Below are positions 38,991-48,463 of a stretch of 64,000 nt of DNA, piece after piece. The notes beneath the pieces were generated by a model. The model searched no databases, was not told the origin of the DNA, and worked only from the letters and a program-made list of their open reading frames with translations. Each line of letters opens with the position of its first letter. Positions within the stretch are counted from its first letter, which is position 1. The position numbers were made by a program, and so were the translations under genes. This DNA is from Leptospira perdikensis (GTDB taxonomy: Bacteria > Spirochaetota > Leptospiria > Leptospirales > Leptospiraceae), in assembly GCF_004769575.1 (NCBI RefSeq), contig NZ_RQGA01000003.1, forward strand, positions 372,001-436,000, in the 5' to 3' direction.

Positions 38991-40625
38991 TTACTTTTGC
39001 GGAGTGGAATCATCTCCCAAAAATTTAGGTCCATAATTTCCTTCGCGATCGGAATAGGCCCGATCGGTTTTGGGACTTTCAAACGTATAGTGTTGTTCTA
39101 TATTGGTTTTGAAAGGAGCATTTTCTGGAGATTCACCGTATTGGTGTAACTCTCTAATCCTCAAATCGGATCTGGGATGTTTTCCAAGTCTTCCTTGAAA
39201 CCGAAAGAAGGAGGATAATTTTGGATCTACCTTATGGTGGCCGTCAGGATCTTTGTCTGCTGGTTGGCCTATCCATCCTGGTTCTTCCCACGCCACAAGC
39301 CTTTCGATTCTACTTTTGATCATTTTGCGTGCATCCACATAACGAGTTGGTTCGGGAAGGTCCTTACATTCACAATCATCCAATGCGGCTGTTGTATCCG
39401 TGATTCCTGAACCAATTTTAACATTGGTTAAATCTTTTTCCGAAAGTTCTTTGGGAATGATGAGAATCGAGTTTTCTGGATCAAAACTAGGAAATACATC
39501 CCAAGGATCCGAAATATAATTAAAGAGTGCATTCCCTGCATGAAGTTTAACCGTATAACCACCATATGCTGATGTTGGATTCCCACCATCGGAGCCCATA
39601 TTTCCTTTGGCCACATAAAGGATCGGATGATTTTTTAAGGAGTTGATATTTCGAAAATCAGTATCGAGAAGGATATGATCATGACCTGTGAGTAAAATTC
39701 GTTTTGGTTTTCCATCTTTTGAAACCAGTAGAGCATACGATTCTAAGTCACCTTGGTGGATATTACCAAACTTGGTTGGCCCTTCGTTCCAATCATACCA
39801 AATCCAATAGGAGATGACGATATCTCCATTCCCAACTCCATACCAATAGTTACCGTTGTCTCTAAATCCAGGCAGAGCTTCCTTTTGTGTTCCCGATACG
39901 GTGGCATTGGCATTACGCACATGATAGTACAAATGTGTTTGTTTATCTGTTTCTCTAAGGTCAGGAAATTCCACATAATTCCAAGTAGTTTGGCCTGTTG
40001 TTTTACGGCGGATGTCTTTATTTGGAAGAGTGTATTCTTTTGACTGAAAATAATTTGCATACTTTTCGATATTCGTCGGTAAGTATTTTTTATCTTTGTG
40101 AAAGACAAGGATGGGAGCAAATTTAGATGCTAACTCTTCTTGTTTTCGATTTGGGATCAAGTTCTCTTGGCTTACAAAAGTAAACTCATGTGTTATCTTG
40201 GGATTTTTAGAAAACGAATCTGTATTTTGAATCCAAAATGGATTATGACCTGGTGAATATTTTCCGTAAACTTTTTGGATTCCTTCTAAGCGGATAGAAA
40301 GATTTGTCCACTGGTTTGGAATCAAACCTTGAAAGTTCATTTGGTCAGTGGACGATTGGATCGGTTTTGTGTTTTTATGTGATTGGATTGATACAGGCGT
40401 ATAACAGTCTTTAGCTGTTAAGTTAGGACAATGATAAAATTGAAGTGAGTAAGATATTGTTTCCCCAATTAATTCTTTGGGAATGGATTTTAATTTGAAT
40501 TGGAACTGAATGGAAATTGGATTAACAATTTCGGATTCTTTTCCACTAGAACTAGAGCAGGAATTGGCAAAAAATAAAAAGAGGATGAGTGTGAGGAAGG
40601 TGGTTGTTTTAGTGATTGGTTTCAT
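38991..40625 (-). CDS. Large lipoprotein of unknown function, Vps62-like
   Basis: The N-terminus is a lipoprotein signal (hydrophobic core, then FFANSCSSSS), predicting lipidation of Cys23. The 544-aa protein has a domain beginning ASKFAPILVFHKDKKYLPTN and continuing with aromatic, Asp and His-rich segments (for example YYHVRN and LLTGHDHI), reminiscent of Vps62/DUF946-type proteins. I am not sure of the family, and no catalytic residues can be named. It converges on the ankyrin gene. Confidence 0.72.
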   Translation of the reverse strand: MKPITKTTTFLTLILFLFFANSCSSSSGKESEIVNPISIQFQFKLKSIPKELIGETISYSLQFYHCPNLTAKDCYTPVSIQSHKNTKPIQSSTDQMNFQGLIPNQWTNLSIRLEGIQKVYGKYSPGHNPFWIQNTDSFSKNPKITHEFTFVSQENLIPNRKQEELASKFAPILVFHKDKKYLPTNIEKYANYFQSKEYTLPNKDIRRKTTGQTTWNYVEFPDLRETDKQTHLYYHVRNANATVSGTQKEALPGFRDNGNYWYGVGNGDIVISYWIWYDWNEGPTKFGNIHQGDLESYALLVSKDGKPKRILLTGHDHILLDTDFRNINSLKNHPILYVAKGNMGSDGGNPTSAYGGYTVKLHAGNALFNYISDPWDVFPSFDPENSILIIPKELSEKDLTNVKIGSGITDTTAALDDCECKDLPEPTRYVDARKMIKSRIERLVAWEEPGWIGQPADKDPDGHHKVDPKLSSFFRFQGRLGKHPRSDLRIRELHQYGESPENAPFKTNIEQHYTFESPKTDRAYSDREGNYGPKFLGDDSTPQK

Positions 40626-40644
40626 TTGGGGTTTTTAGATATAA

Positions 40645-40670
40645 AAAAACCCCTGTTTCCAGGGGTTTTT
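40645..40670. terminator. Terminator after the Lys-rich secreted peptide gene
   Basis: A perfect 10-bp stem (AAAAACCCCT with AGGGGTTTTT) has a GTTTCC loop and A- and T-runs on both sides. On the minus strand it ends the Lys-rich gene and separates it from the lipoprotein gene that starts at 40625. Confidence 0.88.
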
Positions 40671-40690
40671 GGTTTGAGATGAGACTTAGA

Positions 40691-40942
40691 TTACTCTGCG
40701 TCTTTTTTTGCTTTTTTCTCTTTTTTGGCTTTCTTAGCTTTTTTAGCCTTCTTCTCGCCATGTTTGTTATTCTTTTTCTCTTTTTTCTCGCCGTCTTTAT
40801 TATTGATTTTTTCTTTTTTAGGTTTAACGGTTTCAGAAGCTTCATCAGCTTGCATAGTAGGTTCTTCGTCTGCTTCTGTTTGAGCAAAAACACCAAAAGT
40901 GCTGAAAGAGAAAATAGAGAGAATCACAAGAAATTTTTTCAT
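40691..40942 (-). CDS. Lys-rich secreted small protein (83 aa)
   Basis: A standard signal peptide (MKKFLVILSIFSFSTFGVFA, then Q) is followed by a short acidic stretch and then a low-complexity basic tail of KK, EKK and AKK units over the last 40 residues. GAGG lies about six bases before the ATG. It has its own terminator. Function is unknown. The tail could bind acidic polymers such as nucleic acid or surface polysaccharide, which is only inferred from charge. Confidence 0.8.
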   Translation of the reverse strand: MKKFLVILSIFSFSTFGVFAQTEADEEPTMQADEASETVKPKKEKINNKDGEKKEKKNNKHGEKKAKKAKKAKKEKKAKKDAE

Positions 40943-41022
40943 TTTTTACCTCGTATGGAATGTGCACCAATTAGATACTATTTGGATGATTAAACAATCG
41001 TAAATTTTGAGGTTTTTGTGAA

Positions 41023-42408
41023 TTATTTACCCACACAAAATTTACTAAAAATTCTGCCGAGAATTTCTTCATTCTCCACATGGCCGTTAACTTCACCAAT
41101 TTCTTTGAGGCAGGAATTGATTTCTTGTATATAAATTTCGGCAGGAGCTTCGTTTTCCATCAGCCGAATAGCTTCTGATAAACTAGATTCTATTTTTTGA
41201 ATATGATATCTTTGTCTATCTTCTAACAAAATAATATCTTCTGAACTATCTTGGGAAGTGAGTTTAGATTTTAATAGTTCCAATAAACCAGGGATTCCTT
41301 GTTTTGTCTTACAAGAGATTTCTATAAATTCTAACTGAAATTCTTTTTGTAGGTTTTCGAAATCGTTAGGATTCCAATCTTTATTTTTTTCATCGATTTT
41401 ATTGGCAACAACGATGGAACTATGTAGTCTTTCTTTATGTTTTTCTAAAAAAGAACTTCTGTCGAATGGGAGGGAGGTATCGATAAGAAGTAATTTTACA
41501 TTAGCACTGTCTGCTTCTCGTTTACTTCTTTCAATTCCCATCTGTTCAATATTATCTGATGTTTCTCTAATCCCAGCCGTATCCACAAGTCGAATAGGAA
41601 TTCCATCCAAACTCAATTCTTCAGCAATATAGTCTCTGGTGGTACCAGGAATATCCGATATAATGGATCGGTCTTTTCCTATAAGTAAGTTCATTAAGCT
41701 CGACTTGCCCGTGTTTGGCTCTCCAAATAAAACAACTGTTGATTGTAAAATCAAAGTTTCCGCTCTCTCTGAATCTCGAATCAATTTAGAACAAAGGCTC
41801 TTAAGTGAGACCATCCGATTTTTTCGTTCTTCCAAACTTTCAAAGGTTAAGTCTTCTGTGGAAAAATCTATTTCCGCTTCACATTCTGCTTTCAACGAAA
41901 TGAGATCACTTCTGATTTTGGAACTTAACTTTGTGATTTCACCAAAAACATTTTTTTGTGCTAATTCTAATTCATATCGAGAGCGAGCTTCGATGAGCCT
42001 ACCAATAGCTTCTGCACCGGATAAATTGATTTTTCCATTTAAGTAGGCTCGTTTGGTAAACTCACCTTTCTGAGCAGGCCTTGCTCCTTTTTCAAAAAGA
42101 ATTTGTAAGGCACGTTTGAGAAGAATTGGATTTCCATGTAAATGGAACTCTGCTAAATCTTCGCCTGTATATGAGTTAGGTGCCGGAAAGTAAAAAAATA
42201 CAATTTGGTCTAATGGTTTTTCTGAATCTATAAAATCACAGAAGATGGCAGTGCGTTTTTGGTTTGAAATAAATTCTTCTGTGAGAGGAGATCCGTTCTT
42301 TTGGAGAACGGCAAGGACAATGGGTAATACGGCAGAGCCCGATACCCGAAGGATGCCAATCGCTCCGGGCCCTGAGGCTGTGGACAATGCCGCAATGGTA
42401 TCAATCAA
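41023..42408 (-). CDS. mnmE: tRNA uridine-5-carboxymethylaminomethyl modification GTPase
   Basis: MnmE works with MnmG to modify U34 in certain tRNAs. The N-terminal folate-binding domain begins [18 protein letters not shown]. The inserted G domain has GEPNTGKSS near residue 228, DTAGIRE and NKID. The C-terminus carries the FCVGK tetrapeptide with the conserved Cys. The length of 461 aa is normal. Its start overlaps the jag gene by eight bases. It is the last gene of the rpmH block. Confidence 0.96.
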   Translation of the reverse strand: MIDTIAALSTASGPGAIGILRVSGSAVLPIVLAVLQKNGSPLTEEFISNQKRTAIFCDFIDSEKPLDQIVFFYFPAPNSYTGEDLAEFHLHGNPILLKRALQILFEKGARPAQKGEFTKRAYLNGKINLSGAEAIGRLIEARSRYELELAQKNVFGEITKLSSKIRSDLISLKAECEAEIDFSTEDLTFESLEERKNRMVSLKSLCSKLIRDSERAETLILQSTVVLFGEPNTGKSSLMNLLIGKDRSIISDIPGTTRDYIAEELSLDGIPIRLVDTAGIRETSDNIEQMGIERSKREADSANVKLLLIDTSLPFDRSSFLEKHKERLHSSIVVANKIDEKNKDWNPNDFENLQKEFQLEFIEISCKTKQGIPGLLELLKSKLTSQDSSEDIILLEDRQRYHIQKIESSLSEAIRLMENEAPAEIYIQEINSCLKEIGEVNGHVENEEILGRIFSKFCVGK

Positions 42409-43132
42409 GATCTTCTTGATCTACTCCATCTGCAAAGTCTTCTACAGGAAGGCCTTTTTTAGATGGATCTTCCAAATCTTTGTATTTATGTTTTTCTTTT
42501 GCAGAGATAACACGAACTCTTTTGAAAGTTCCATTTCCTTCGGATCTAGTGAACACTCTTTCATCTTCTTGGATTGCCATATGAACAATTCTTCGTTCAA
42601 ATGGGTTCATTGGATCTAATAGTTTTGATCTTCCAGATTTGATGACCGATGCTGCAACCGATTTTGCCAATCGAATGAGAGATAACTCGCGTTTATCGCG
42701 ATAAGATTCAATATCCAAAACAATTTTTCGGTTATGGCGAATTTTTGGATCTACCATTAGGTTCAGAAGGAATTGAAGAGAATCTAAAGTGCCCCCTCTT
42801 TTTCCAATAATGAGTCCTGATTCTTTACTAGTGAGTTCAACATAGATTTTTCCATCTACATCACCCATTCCAACAACCTCAGCAGGGATCCCCATTTTTT
42901 TCAAAATAGTAATGATCACTCCATGAATGATTTTTTCGGATGGGATGTCGTTGTTGGCAACGAATGCTCGTACAACGGCTGGTTTTTTTTGTGTGATTCC
43001 TAAAAATCCGGATTTTCCGGAATCAACTACTTCGAATCGTAAATCGCCTGGTTGGAGGCGAAGAGTTTCTAGAGAATATTCTTCCGCCTCACTTTTAGTT
43101 TTTCCTTCGGCTTCGAAAATGTAATTATTCAT
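42401..43132 (-). CDS. jag: Jag/KhpB RNA-binding protein
   Basis: It has a Jag-N domain at residues 1-55 ([11 protein letters not shown]), a KH-like domain at about 70-150 with [13 protein letters not shown], and an R3H domain at about 155-220 ([14 protein letters not shown]). A short acidic tail ends the protein. It lies between yidC and mnmE, as in many bacteria. The family binds RNA and is linked to envelope growth. Confidence 0.93.
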   Translation of the reverse strand: MNNYIFEAEGKTKSEAEEYSLETLRLQPGDLRFEVVDSGKSGFLGITQKKPAVVRAFVANNDIPSEKIIHGVIITILKKMGIPAEVVGMGDVDGKIYVELTSKESGLIIGKRGGTLDSLQFLLNLMVDPKIRHNRKIVLDIESYRDKRELSLIRLAKSVAASVIKSGRSKLLDPMNPFERRIVHMAIQEDERVFTRSEGNGTFKRVRVISAKEKHKYKDLEDPSKKGLPVEDFADGVDQEDLD

Positions 43133-43160
43133 CTGTGATCTTCCTTGTTAAACAATGATT

Positions 43161-45116
43161 TCATTTTTTCTTTTTGTTCTGGTTTCTAAATCCAGGTCTT
43201 GCAACCGCTGAAGCGTTGTTTGCTGGTTCTGGTCCATTATTCTTTGGTTTTTTATCTTCCGATTTTCCAAACTTGTTCGTATACACTTGTTGTGCGATGG
43301 ACAGAATATTTTGCATTGTCCAATACATAGTAACACCGGCAGGCATTGACCAGAAGAAATATAACATGATGACTGGCATCATATACATCATCATCTTTTG
43401 ATTCGGGTCGGTAGATACAGTTGTCATTCGCGACTGAACCACTTGAGTTGCTACCATGATGAGTGGTAAGATATTGATAGCAAGGGCACCAATAAAGGCT
43501 AGTTTTGGAGTTGTATAAACCGTATCTGGTTCACTTAAATCTTTGATCCATAGGAATGGAGAATTCCAAAGATCTACAGTATCAGAAAACGCAGTATAAA
43601 GTGCAATAAAGATCGGGATTTGGATGAGCATTGGAAGGCAACCCGCCATTGGATTGGTTCCATTCTTTTTGTATAACTCAATGGTTTTTTCTTGTTTGAG
43701 TTTTGGATCGTCTGCATATTTTTCATTAATGAGTTTGATTTGCGGAGATAACTCCTGCATCTTCTTCATCGACTCCGCTTGTTTTTTGTTCAGCGGATAA
43801 AATGCTAACTTGAAGAGAATTGCAAATATTACGATCGCCCAACCATAATTAGGAATAACCAAATAGATCTTTTTTAGAATCCAGACAATACCGTTTCTTA
43901 GAGGAGTGGTAATCCCTTGATTGAAAGATTTGTCTAAAGAATCACTTAGTCCAACAAAGGTAGAATCTTTATTGAGTTTTGGATCTAATGAACTGTCGCG
44001 GAAAGCAGTTCCGTCAAGTTCTCTGACACCGACATAGGCCGCATAATCCAAGTTTACTTCTTCCCCGGAACCAAGTTTCCAGTTGTCATAAACTAAAAGA
44101 ACTCCCGTTTCATTTCCTTTGCGATTATCGAGAAGTACTCCAGCGGGTTTATCATTTAATGGATCGATGACTCCAATGAAGTAACGACTTCCTGTTCCCA
44201 CAAAGTCCACTCTGTCATTCGAACCTTTTTTGATCTCGTAACGAGTGTCTTTCCCATCATTCGAACCAAAGAAGTTATCAAAGAATCCTTGTGTGGTTGT
44301 TCCATCTACGTGGTCTTTAAAACTTCCATCCAAATAATAATAACGGAAGTAATGAGCATTGTCGCGGTCATTAAAATCTTCTTTTTTCTTAAGTACTGGT
44401 CCAAGAGAACTAAAAGATCTAAAATATACATCTGACTTTGAAGATGAAATATTGATCGTTTCGTTTGTTTTGTTTTTTAGTGTTAAATGAAATTTGAAAT
44501 AATTTTCTGAAGGGAAAAATTGAAATTTCTTTTGGATAGTAAATTTCCCGTCTAACGAAGGTGCTTCGAAGATAATAGTTTTTGTTTCGGGGTTGTAATT
44601 TGAACTAAAGTTTACTAAGTTATATGCAGAATAAGGAATTGTATCTTTATCTTCGATGATATTGAAGTCAAAACCTTGTCCTCTTGTCAGTTCTACTGCC
44701 TTTTCTTTTTTCCCATCAAATTCGATTTCGAACTTAGGGTCTTTTGCAACAGCAAATTCTGAACCATCTGGTTCTTTATGGTCTTTAATATAATATTCAG
44801 TGATTCTTCCACCTAAACTAGAAAAACGAACCAAAAAGGAATCAGTTTTTAAAGAAAAAGTTTTTACATCTTCTTGTTTCACCGGACTCAGTTTCGTTGT
44901 TTCTGTTGTTGGTTTTTTTAATTCTGCTTTTTGATCCGTAGTTGTCCCGTTAGCTTTTTCTTTTTCAGAGGTTTCCTTCTTGGAAACTTCATCAGCCGTT
45001 TTGGGTTTCGGTGTTTGTGGTGGAAAGAAGAAATAGTTTATCCCCATCCATACAGCTAAACTAAGGAATAGTGCTAGGAATAAACGACTTTGTCTGTTAG
45101 TGGAATCATTTTGCAT
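43161..45116 (-). CDS. yidC: Membrane protein insertase YidC
   Basis: YidC inserts and folds inner-membrane proteins. An N-terminal membrane segment (about residues 12-30) and a large periplasmic domain give the Gram-negative type layout. The C-terminal core with about five segments spans about residues 395-610 and includes [19 protein letters not shown]. The tail is Lys-rich. At 651 aa it is somewhat long. It follows yidD by three bases. Confidence 0.96.
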   Translation of the reverse strand: MQNDSTNRQSRLFLALFLSLAVWMGINYFFFPPQTPKPKTADEVSKKETSEKEKANGTTTDQKAELKKPTTETTKLSPVKQEDVKTFSLKTDSFLVRFSSLGGRITEYYIKDHKEPDGSEFAVAKDPKFEIEFDGKKEKAVELTRGQGFDFNIIEDKDTIPYSAYNLVNFSSNYNPETKTIIFEAPSLDGKFTIQKKFQFFPSENYFKFHLTLKNKTNETINISSSKSDVYFRSFSSLGPVLKKKEDFNDRDNAHYFRYYYLDGSFKDHVDGTTTQGFFDNFFGSNDGKDTRYEIKKGSNDRVDFVGTGSRYFIGVIDPLNDKPAGVLLDNRKGNETGVLLVYDNWKLGSGEEVNLDYAAYVGVRELDGTAFRDSSLDPKLNKDSTFVGLSDSLDKSFNQGITTPLRNGIVWILKKIYLVIPNYGWAIVIFAILFKLAFYPLNKKQAESMKKMQELSPQIKLINEKYADDPKLKQEKTIELYKKNGTNPMAGCLPMLIQIPIFIALYTAFSDTVDLWNSPFLWIKDLSEPDTVYTTPKLAFIGALAINILPLIMVATQVVQSRMTTVSTDPNQKMMMYMMPVIMLYFFWSMPAGVTMYWTMQNILSIAQQVYTNKFGKSEDKKPKNNGPEPANNASAVARPGFRNQNKKKK

Positions 45117-45119
45117 AAG

Positions 45120-45347
45120 TTAACTCTTGTTAAAAGATTTCGGTAATGGGTCATGCCCACCTTCGTGAAAAGGATGGCATTTAGAAATTCGAATGACACT
45201 AAGAACAAATGCTTTATACCATGGATAGGTTTCAAACGCTTGTTTGGCGTATTCGGAACAACTGGGGGTAAACCGGCAAGCCGGAGGCAATAGGGGGGAC
45301 AGCAGTTTTTTGTAGAGATAAATAAGAACTAAAAACAGCCGATTCAT
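45120..45347 (-). CDS. yidD: Membrane protein insertion efficiency factor YidD
   Basis: This small 75-aa protein has the family pattern [16 protein letters not shown] with its Cys residues and [16 protein letters not shown] at the C-terminus. It assists YidC-dependent insertion. It overlaps the end of rnpA by four bases (ATGA) and directly precedes yidC, the classical order. Confidence 0.95.
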   Translation of the reverse strand: MNRLFLVLIYLYKKLLSPLLPPACRFTPSCSEYAKQAFETYPWYKAFVLSVIRISKCHPFHEGGHDPLPKSFNKS

Positions 45348-45604
45348 GGAAATTGTTTTAGAACCGAAAGGAATAAAACCTCGCGGTCTTCCTTAGATAA
45401 CTTCGCAAATTCTTTTTGAACCAGTAGTGCACAGTCGTATCCCACAGGTAACAAAGAAAGATGTTTCCGAACCAGTTCTCGGAGAATTCGTTTGGAACGG
45501 TTACGTTCAACGGCTGTTTTGTGAGTTTTATCGGGGCAAAATAAAAAACTGGCAAACGGAAGGCCGTTTTTTCGAACAAGCCATCGCATCGGTGGCCTGC
45601 CCAT
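45344..45604 (-). CDS. rnpA: Ribonuclease P protein component (5' end uncertain)
   Basis: The RNase P protein binds pre-tRNA 5' leaders and aids the catalytic RNA. The diagnostic RNR box is present ([14 protein letters not shown]). From the first canonical start at 45604 the protein is 86 aa, shorter than the usual 110-125. In-frame codons upstream, back to a stop at 45671-45673, encode a fitting N-terminus (about TRIQELFRQNRK) like the first helix of the family, but there is no ATG, GTG, TTG or CTG there. A strong AGGAG follows the rpmH stop. See findings. Confidence 0.85.
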   Translation of the reverse strand: MGRPPMRWLVRKNGLPFASFLFCPDKTHKTAVERNRSKRILRELVRKHLSLLPVGYDCALLVQKEFAKLSKEDREVLFLSVLKQFP

Positions 45605-45675
45605 TTTACGATTCTGTCGAAAGAGTTCCTGGATCCTGGTTTGGTCGTGAAGGGTCTCCGAAGGAAGCTCCTAAA

Positions 45676-45837
45676 TTAGAACTTTCTCCCGATTTTTTCG
45701 TCGGAAACAGTCAATTTAGCGCGTCCTTTTCTTCTTCTTGCGGAAATCACATTTCTTCCGCCTGGGGTAGCCATTCTGGCTCGGAATCCGTGAGTTCTCA
45801 CGCGTTTAATTTTACTCGGTTGGAATGTACGTTTCAT
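45676..45837 (-). CDS. rpmH: 50S ribosomal protein L34
   Basis: This 53-aa protein reads [22 protein letters not shown] followed by [21 protein letters not shown], the standard L34 sequence, with an extra C-terminal tail (SDEKIGRKF) of about eight residues beyond the usual end. It is the first gene of the rpmH-rnpA-yidD-yidC-jag-mnmE block. Its stop is followed at once by TTTAGGAG, probably the ribosome site of rnpA. Confidence 0.95.
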   Translation of the reverse strand: MKRTFQPSKIKRVRTHGFRARMATPGGRNVISARRRKGRAKLTVSDEKIGRKF

Positions 45838-46378
45838 GAAACACCTAATTAATCTATATATGATCGCAAAAATATGAGGTCTTTTGAAAGGTTTTTGGTA
45901 CCCCCATGGAAGTCAAGGGGAATTGGGAAAAATGATTGGACACCGACTTTCTTATGAGACATAAGGCAAAAACATTCACTTTCGGGTGAGAGACTTACTT
46001 TTTTGCATACCTTTCTTTGGGGATTGGCTCGGCGAGCGGGATAGGGAAACTGAATAGGGTTTGCTTTTGTCGTAAATTGGAAACTGAGTTAGCTTTTACA
46101 TCATCCTTCTTTTGAAAGCGAATTACTTTATCGCGTTGTTTTCGTTCGAAACTGGGTTACCTTTTACATTCCCTTTCTTTTGAAAGCGAATTACTTTGTC
46201 CTGTCGTTTTCGTTCGAAACTGGGTTAGCTTTTACATTCCCTTTCTTTTGAAAGCGAATTACTTTGTCCTGTCGTTTTCGTTCGAAAGCGAGTTACCCTT
46301 TTCTCGATGATTTCATCCTTTTCTTATCCATCTTTTTATTGGTTTTCAGAATCTTAGCTGTAAACGAAACATTCTTCT
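45838..46378. other. Gene-free 541-bp region between rpmH and the MltA-like gene
   Basis: No credible coding region is present. The 200 bases next to rpmH should hold its promoter and leader; a TTGACT hexamer is present on the minus strand in CCCCTTGACTTCC near 45920, but no convincing -10 element was matched to it. The part towards the MltA-like gene holds eight 34-bp tandem units (listed separately). One TTATCCA heptamer occurs near 46324. Confidence 0.7.
46046..46317. repeat. Eight tandem 34-bp units (68-bp higher-order repeat)
   Basis: Units begin at 46046, 46080, 46114, 46148, 46182, 46216, 46250 and 46284, exactly 34 bases apart. Each starts GAAA, most continuing with CTGGGTTA or GCGAATTA, followed by a T-rich part. 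From 46080 to 46283 two unit types alternate, making three copies of a 68-bp repeat. Units 5 and 7 are identical and units 4 and 6 differ by one base, showing a recent 68-bp duplication. The outer units are more diverged. Confidence 0.92.
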
Positions 46379-47551
46379 ATGATGGGTAAAAGTGATCCGT
46401 TGAAAAAAGAAACGCACTTTCCTTTTCACCTGATGATCCAAAGAAACTCATTGTTTTTGGTGATCGGCTTTCTTTCGACATTCTCTTTATTTTCTCAACC
46501 CGTAGAGAACCAAACCCACTCCAGAAACCTAAAAATTCCACTTTTTTCTCAATCTGCGAATCTTGAGGCGGCCATACAGGAGTCGATCTTGTATTTTAAA
46601 CGAATGTCTGAGGATACAAAAATTCGCTTTTTAGAAGAGGAATATACAAACAGAGAAATACTGAAGTCTTTAGTTGAGCTTCAAAACATAGTCCATGACT
46701 CTTCGGATCTTCAACTTCAGAATGAAATACAAAAAAAATTTAAACTAATTGATTTAAGTCCAGATGATGGTGCACCTACAATAACAGGATATTATGAAGT
46801 ACGAATTAATGGAAAAAATCAGCCAGAAGGTGAATATCAATATCCAGCATTGTCTCCTCCCACACTGAAGTCAGATTACACAACGACAGAAAATCCAATG
46901 CACTTTCCAAGAGAGAGATGGAAATTTAAAGCTATTTGGGAAAAATATTCTAAACCTATTGTGTTCTTACGTTTGACAGATTTACATTTAGCACAACTGG
47001 AAGGATCTGCTCTTGTTCAAACAGATACAAACGAATCTTTCCGAATCAATTATGCTGCTGATAACGGTCAGAATTATATTAGTCCTTCTATTTTTCTTCA
47101 GGGAATTTGTCCTAGTCTAAAACCTTATCATTTATCAAATTGTATCCTATTAAAACCAAAAGAAGTTACTGAGGCAATACTCAAAAACCCAAGGTATATA
47201 TTCTTTGAGAAAGAAACACTATCAAATTTCAAGACAAATGAAGATAGGCTTCGACCACTGGGGAGTGGCGGTATTCGGTTGGTTCCTTTTCGTTCCGTTG
47301 CAATGGACAAACAAATTCCATTAGGATTTCCTATCCTTCTTTCCTTTCAATCCAATCATGAATCAGTAAACAATCATTTGGTATTTGTTCACGATAGAGG
47401 AAATGCAATTACTGGAGAAGGAAGACTGGATTATTTCTTAGGGAATGATATGGGCATTGAAGAGATAGCCAATCATTTATTAACTAAGGGAAAAGTAACC
47501 TTGTTATTACCTAAAAAACAAAAAACAGACAAGCGAAATAAAGTAAAATAA
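46379..47551 (+). CDS. MltA-like lytic murein transglycosylase with 3D domain
   Basis: The protein shows MltA family marks in order: TGYYEV with EYQYPAL (about residues 137-155), EGSALVQTDTNESFRINYA, a 3D-type segment (GSGGIRLVPFRSVAMD) and the C-terminal DRGNAITGEGRLDYFLG, where the Asp of RLDYF aligns with the catalytic Asp of E. coli MltA. A hydrophobic export signal lies near residues 23-39 (ending FSQ). The start may be 46379, or the ATG at 46433 just before that signal. It would cleave peptidoglycan glycan strands in the periplasm. Confidence 0.82.
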   Translation: MMGKSDPLKKETHFPFHLMIQRNSLFLVIGFLSTFSLFSQPVENQTHSRNLKIPLFSQSANLEAAIQESILYFKRMSEDTKIRFLEEEYTNREILKSLVELQNIVHDSSDLQLQNEIQKKFKLIDLSPDDGAPTITGYYEVRINGKNQPEGEYQYPALSPPTLKSDYTTTENPMHFPRERWKFKAIWEKYSKPIVFLRLTDLHLAQLEGSALVQTDTNESFRINYAADNGQNYISPSIFLQGICPSLKPYHLSNCILLKPKEVTEAILKNPRYIFFEKETLSNFKTNEDRLRPLGSGGIRLVPFRSVAMDKQIPLGFPILLSFQSNHESVNNHLVFVHDRGNAITGEGRLDYFLGNDMGIEEIANHLLTKGKVTLLLPKKQKTDKRNKVK

Positions 47552-47676
47552 ACACGAACCAAAATGGAAAAATGTAATTCATATTTAAAATTTAAAACCA
47601 ATCAGTGAATTAAATTTGATGGAACTTTTTGAATAAAGAACTTTAAGTTTAGTTTCGTTCAAGGTTATCCATTTGA

Positions 47677-48336
47677 TCATGATTGGTCTTTTGTAATTCC
47701 ATTATAAAAAATTTCAAATAGTGTTTCAATTTCCTCATTTGGATTCATTAGTAATTTTGGCGCCAAGACAAATTTTGTAATTAAGAAACTGGCGCCAAGA
47801 CTAAAGGATGCTCTTACGATTTGGTTGGCATCGATGTCTTTTCTGATTTCTCCTATCTCTTGAAAGTATCGGATGGCATCAACTGAGGTATCGAATAAAT
47901 TGATCTTCCAAAGATTACCAAAGATTTCAGAGAACTCCTTGGAGAAAAGAAGAGCGCCAAGCAATAGTTTTAATTTTTTTGGTTCTTTGGAGACTGCTTC
48001 AAATCTTGCCTTTAAAATAGAAATATACCAATCCTTGAAGTTCGGTTTTAAAGATTCTAATCTTTCTTTTAGGTCCGACATATGTCCGGGAATAATTGTA
48101 GATAAAAGTAAACCTGCAAGAATTCTTTTGTATAAATCAAACTTGGAGGGAAAGTATTTAAAGAGCGTACGTTCTGTAACACCTGCTCTTTTGGCTAACT
48201 CCGCCGTTGTGGCCCCGGTAAATCCTACTTCGGCAAAAACATCTTCTGCAGCTTGAATAATATCTCGTTCTTTGTCCGATTGTGGATTTTTGTACGCAAT
48301 CAATTCATTTTGTAGTAATTTTAAGGTCAGTTTCAT
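47677..48336 (-). CDS. TetR/AcrR family transcriptional regulator
   Basis: The N-terminal TetR DNA-binding domain is clear (residues 20-68: AAEDVFAEVGFTGATTAELAKRAGV and LFKYFPSKFDLY), followed by a helical ligand-binding domain. The 219-aa length is typical. It is divergent from the DAPG-hydrolase-like gene across 127 bases that hold two matching palindromes, so autoregulation and control of the divergent operon are likely. Confidence 0.93.
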   Translation of the reverse strand: MKLTLKLLQNELIAYKNPQSDKERDIIQAAEDVFAEVGFTGATTAELAKRAGVTERTLFKYFPSKFDLYKRILAGLLLSTIIPGHMSDLKERLESLKPNFKDWYISILKARFEAVSKEPKKLKLLLGALLFSKEFSEIFGNLWKINLFDTSVDAIRYFQEIGEIRKDIDANQIVRASFSLGASFLITKFVLAPKLLMNPNEEIETLFEIFYNGITKDQS

Positions 48337-48400
48337 TATGTCAAAGTTGTCCGTTTGGATTCATTTTTTATAACCCGTCAAATTTTTCGATTGATTTTTT

Positions 48401-48418
48401 GTATAGTAATTACTTTAC
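48401..48418. promoter_or_regulatory. Palindromic operator candidate 1 (TetR intergenic region)
   Basis: GTATAGTAATTACTTTAC is an 18-bp palindrome with a single mismatched pair. It shares 14 of 18 bases with a second site that starts 32 bases further on. Size and placement fit a TetR-family operator. Confidence 0.65.
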
Positions 48419-48432
48419 ATAGAAATTGCGAA

Positions 48433-48450
48433 GTATAGCGTTTACTATAC
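48433..48450. promoter_or_regulatory. Palindromic operator candidate 2 (TetR intergenic region)
   Basis: GTATAGCGTTTACTATAC has 6-bp arms (7 bp with flanking A and T) and a 6-base centre. It lies 13 bases before the start codon region of the plus-strand gene, so a bound repressor would block transcription start. Confidence 0.65.
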
Positions 48451-48463
48451 TGAGGAAATCGGT

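Noticed and set aside
40616..40993. 125-aa plus-strand ORF rich in Phe and Leu
   Set aside because: It is the antisense of the Lys-rich secreted peptide gene; the composition follows from the AAG/AAA codons opposite.
45427..45852. 141-aa plus-strand ORF
   Set aside because: It lies opposite rnpA and rpmH, whose products are clear, so it is a shadow frame.
46046..46317. CRISPR array
   Set aside because: The units are contiguous, with both halves repeated between alternate units. There are no unique spacers and no cas genes nearby.
45838..46378. Chromosomal replication origin beside rpmH
   Set aside because: No dnaA or dnaN is present, and only one TTATCCA-like heptamer was seen, so there is no DnaA-box cluster.
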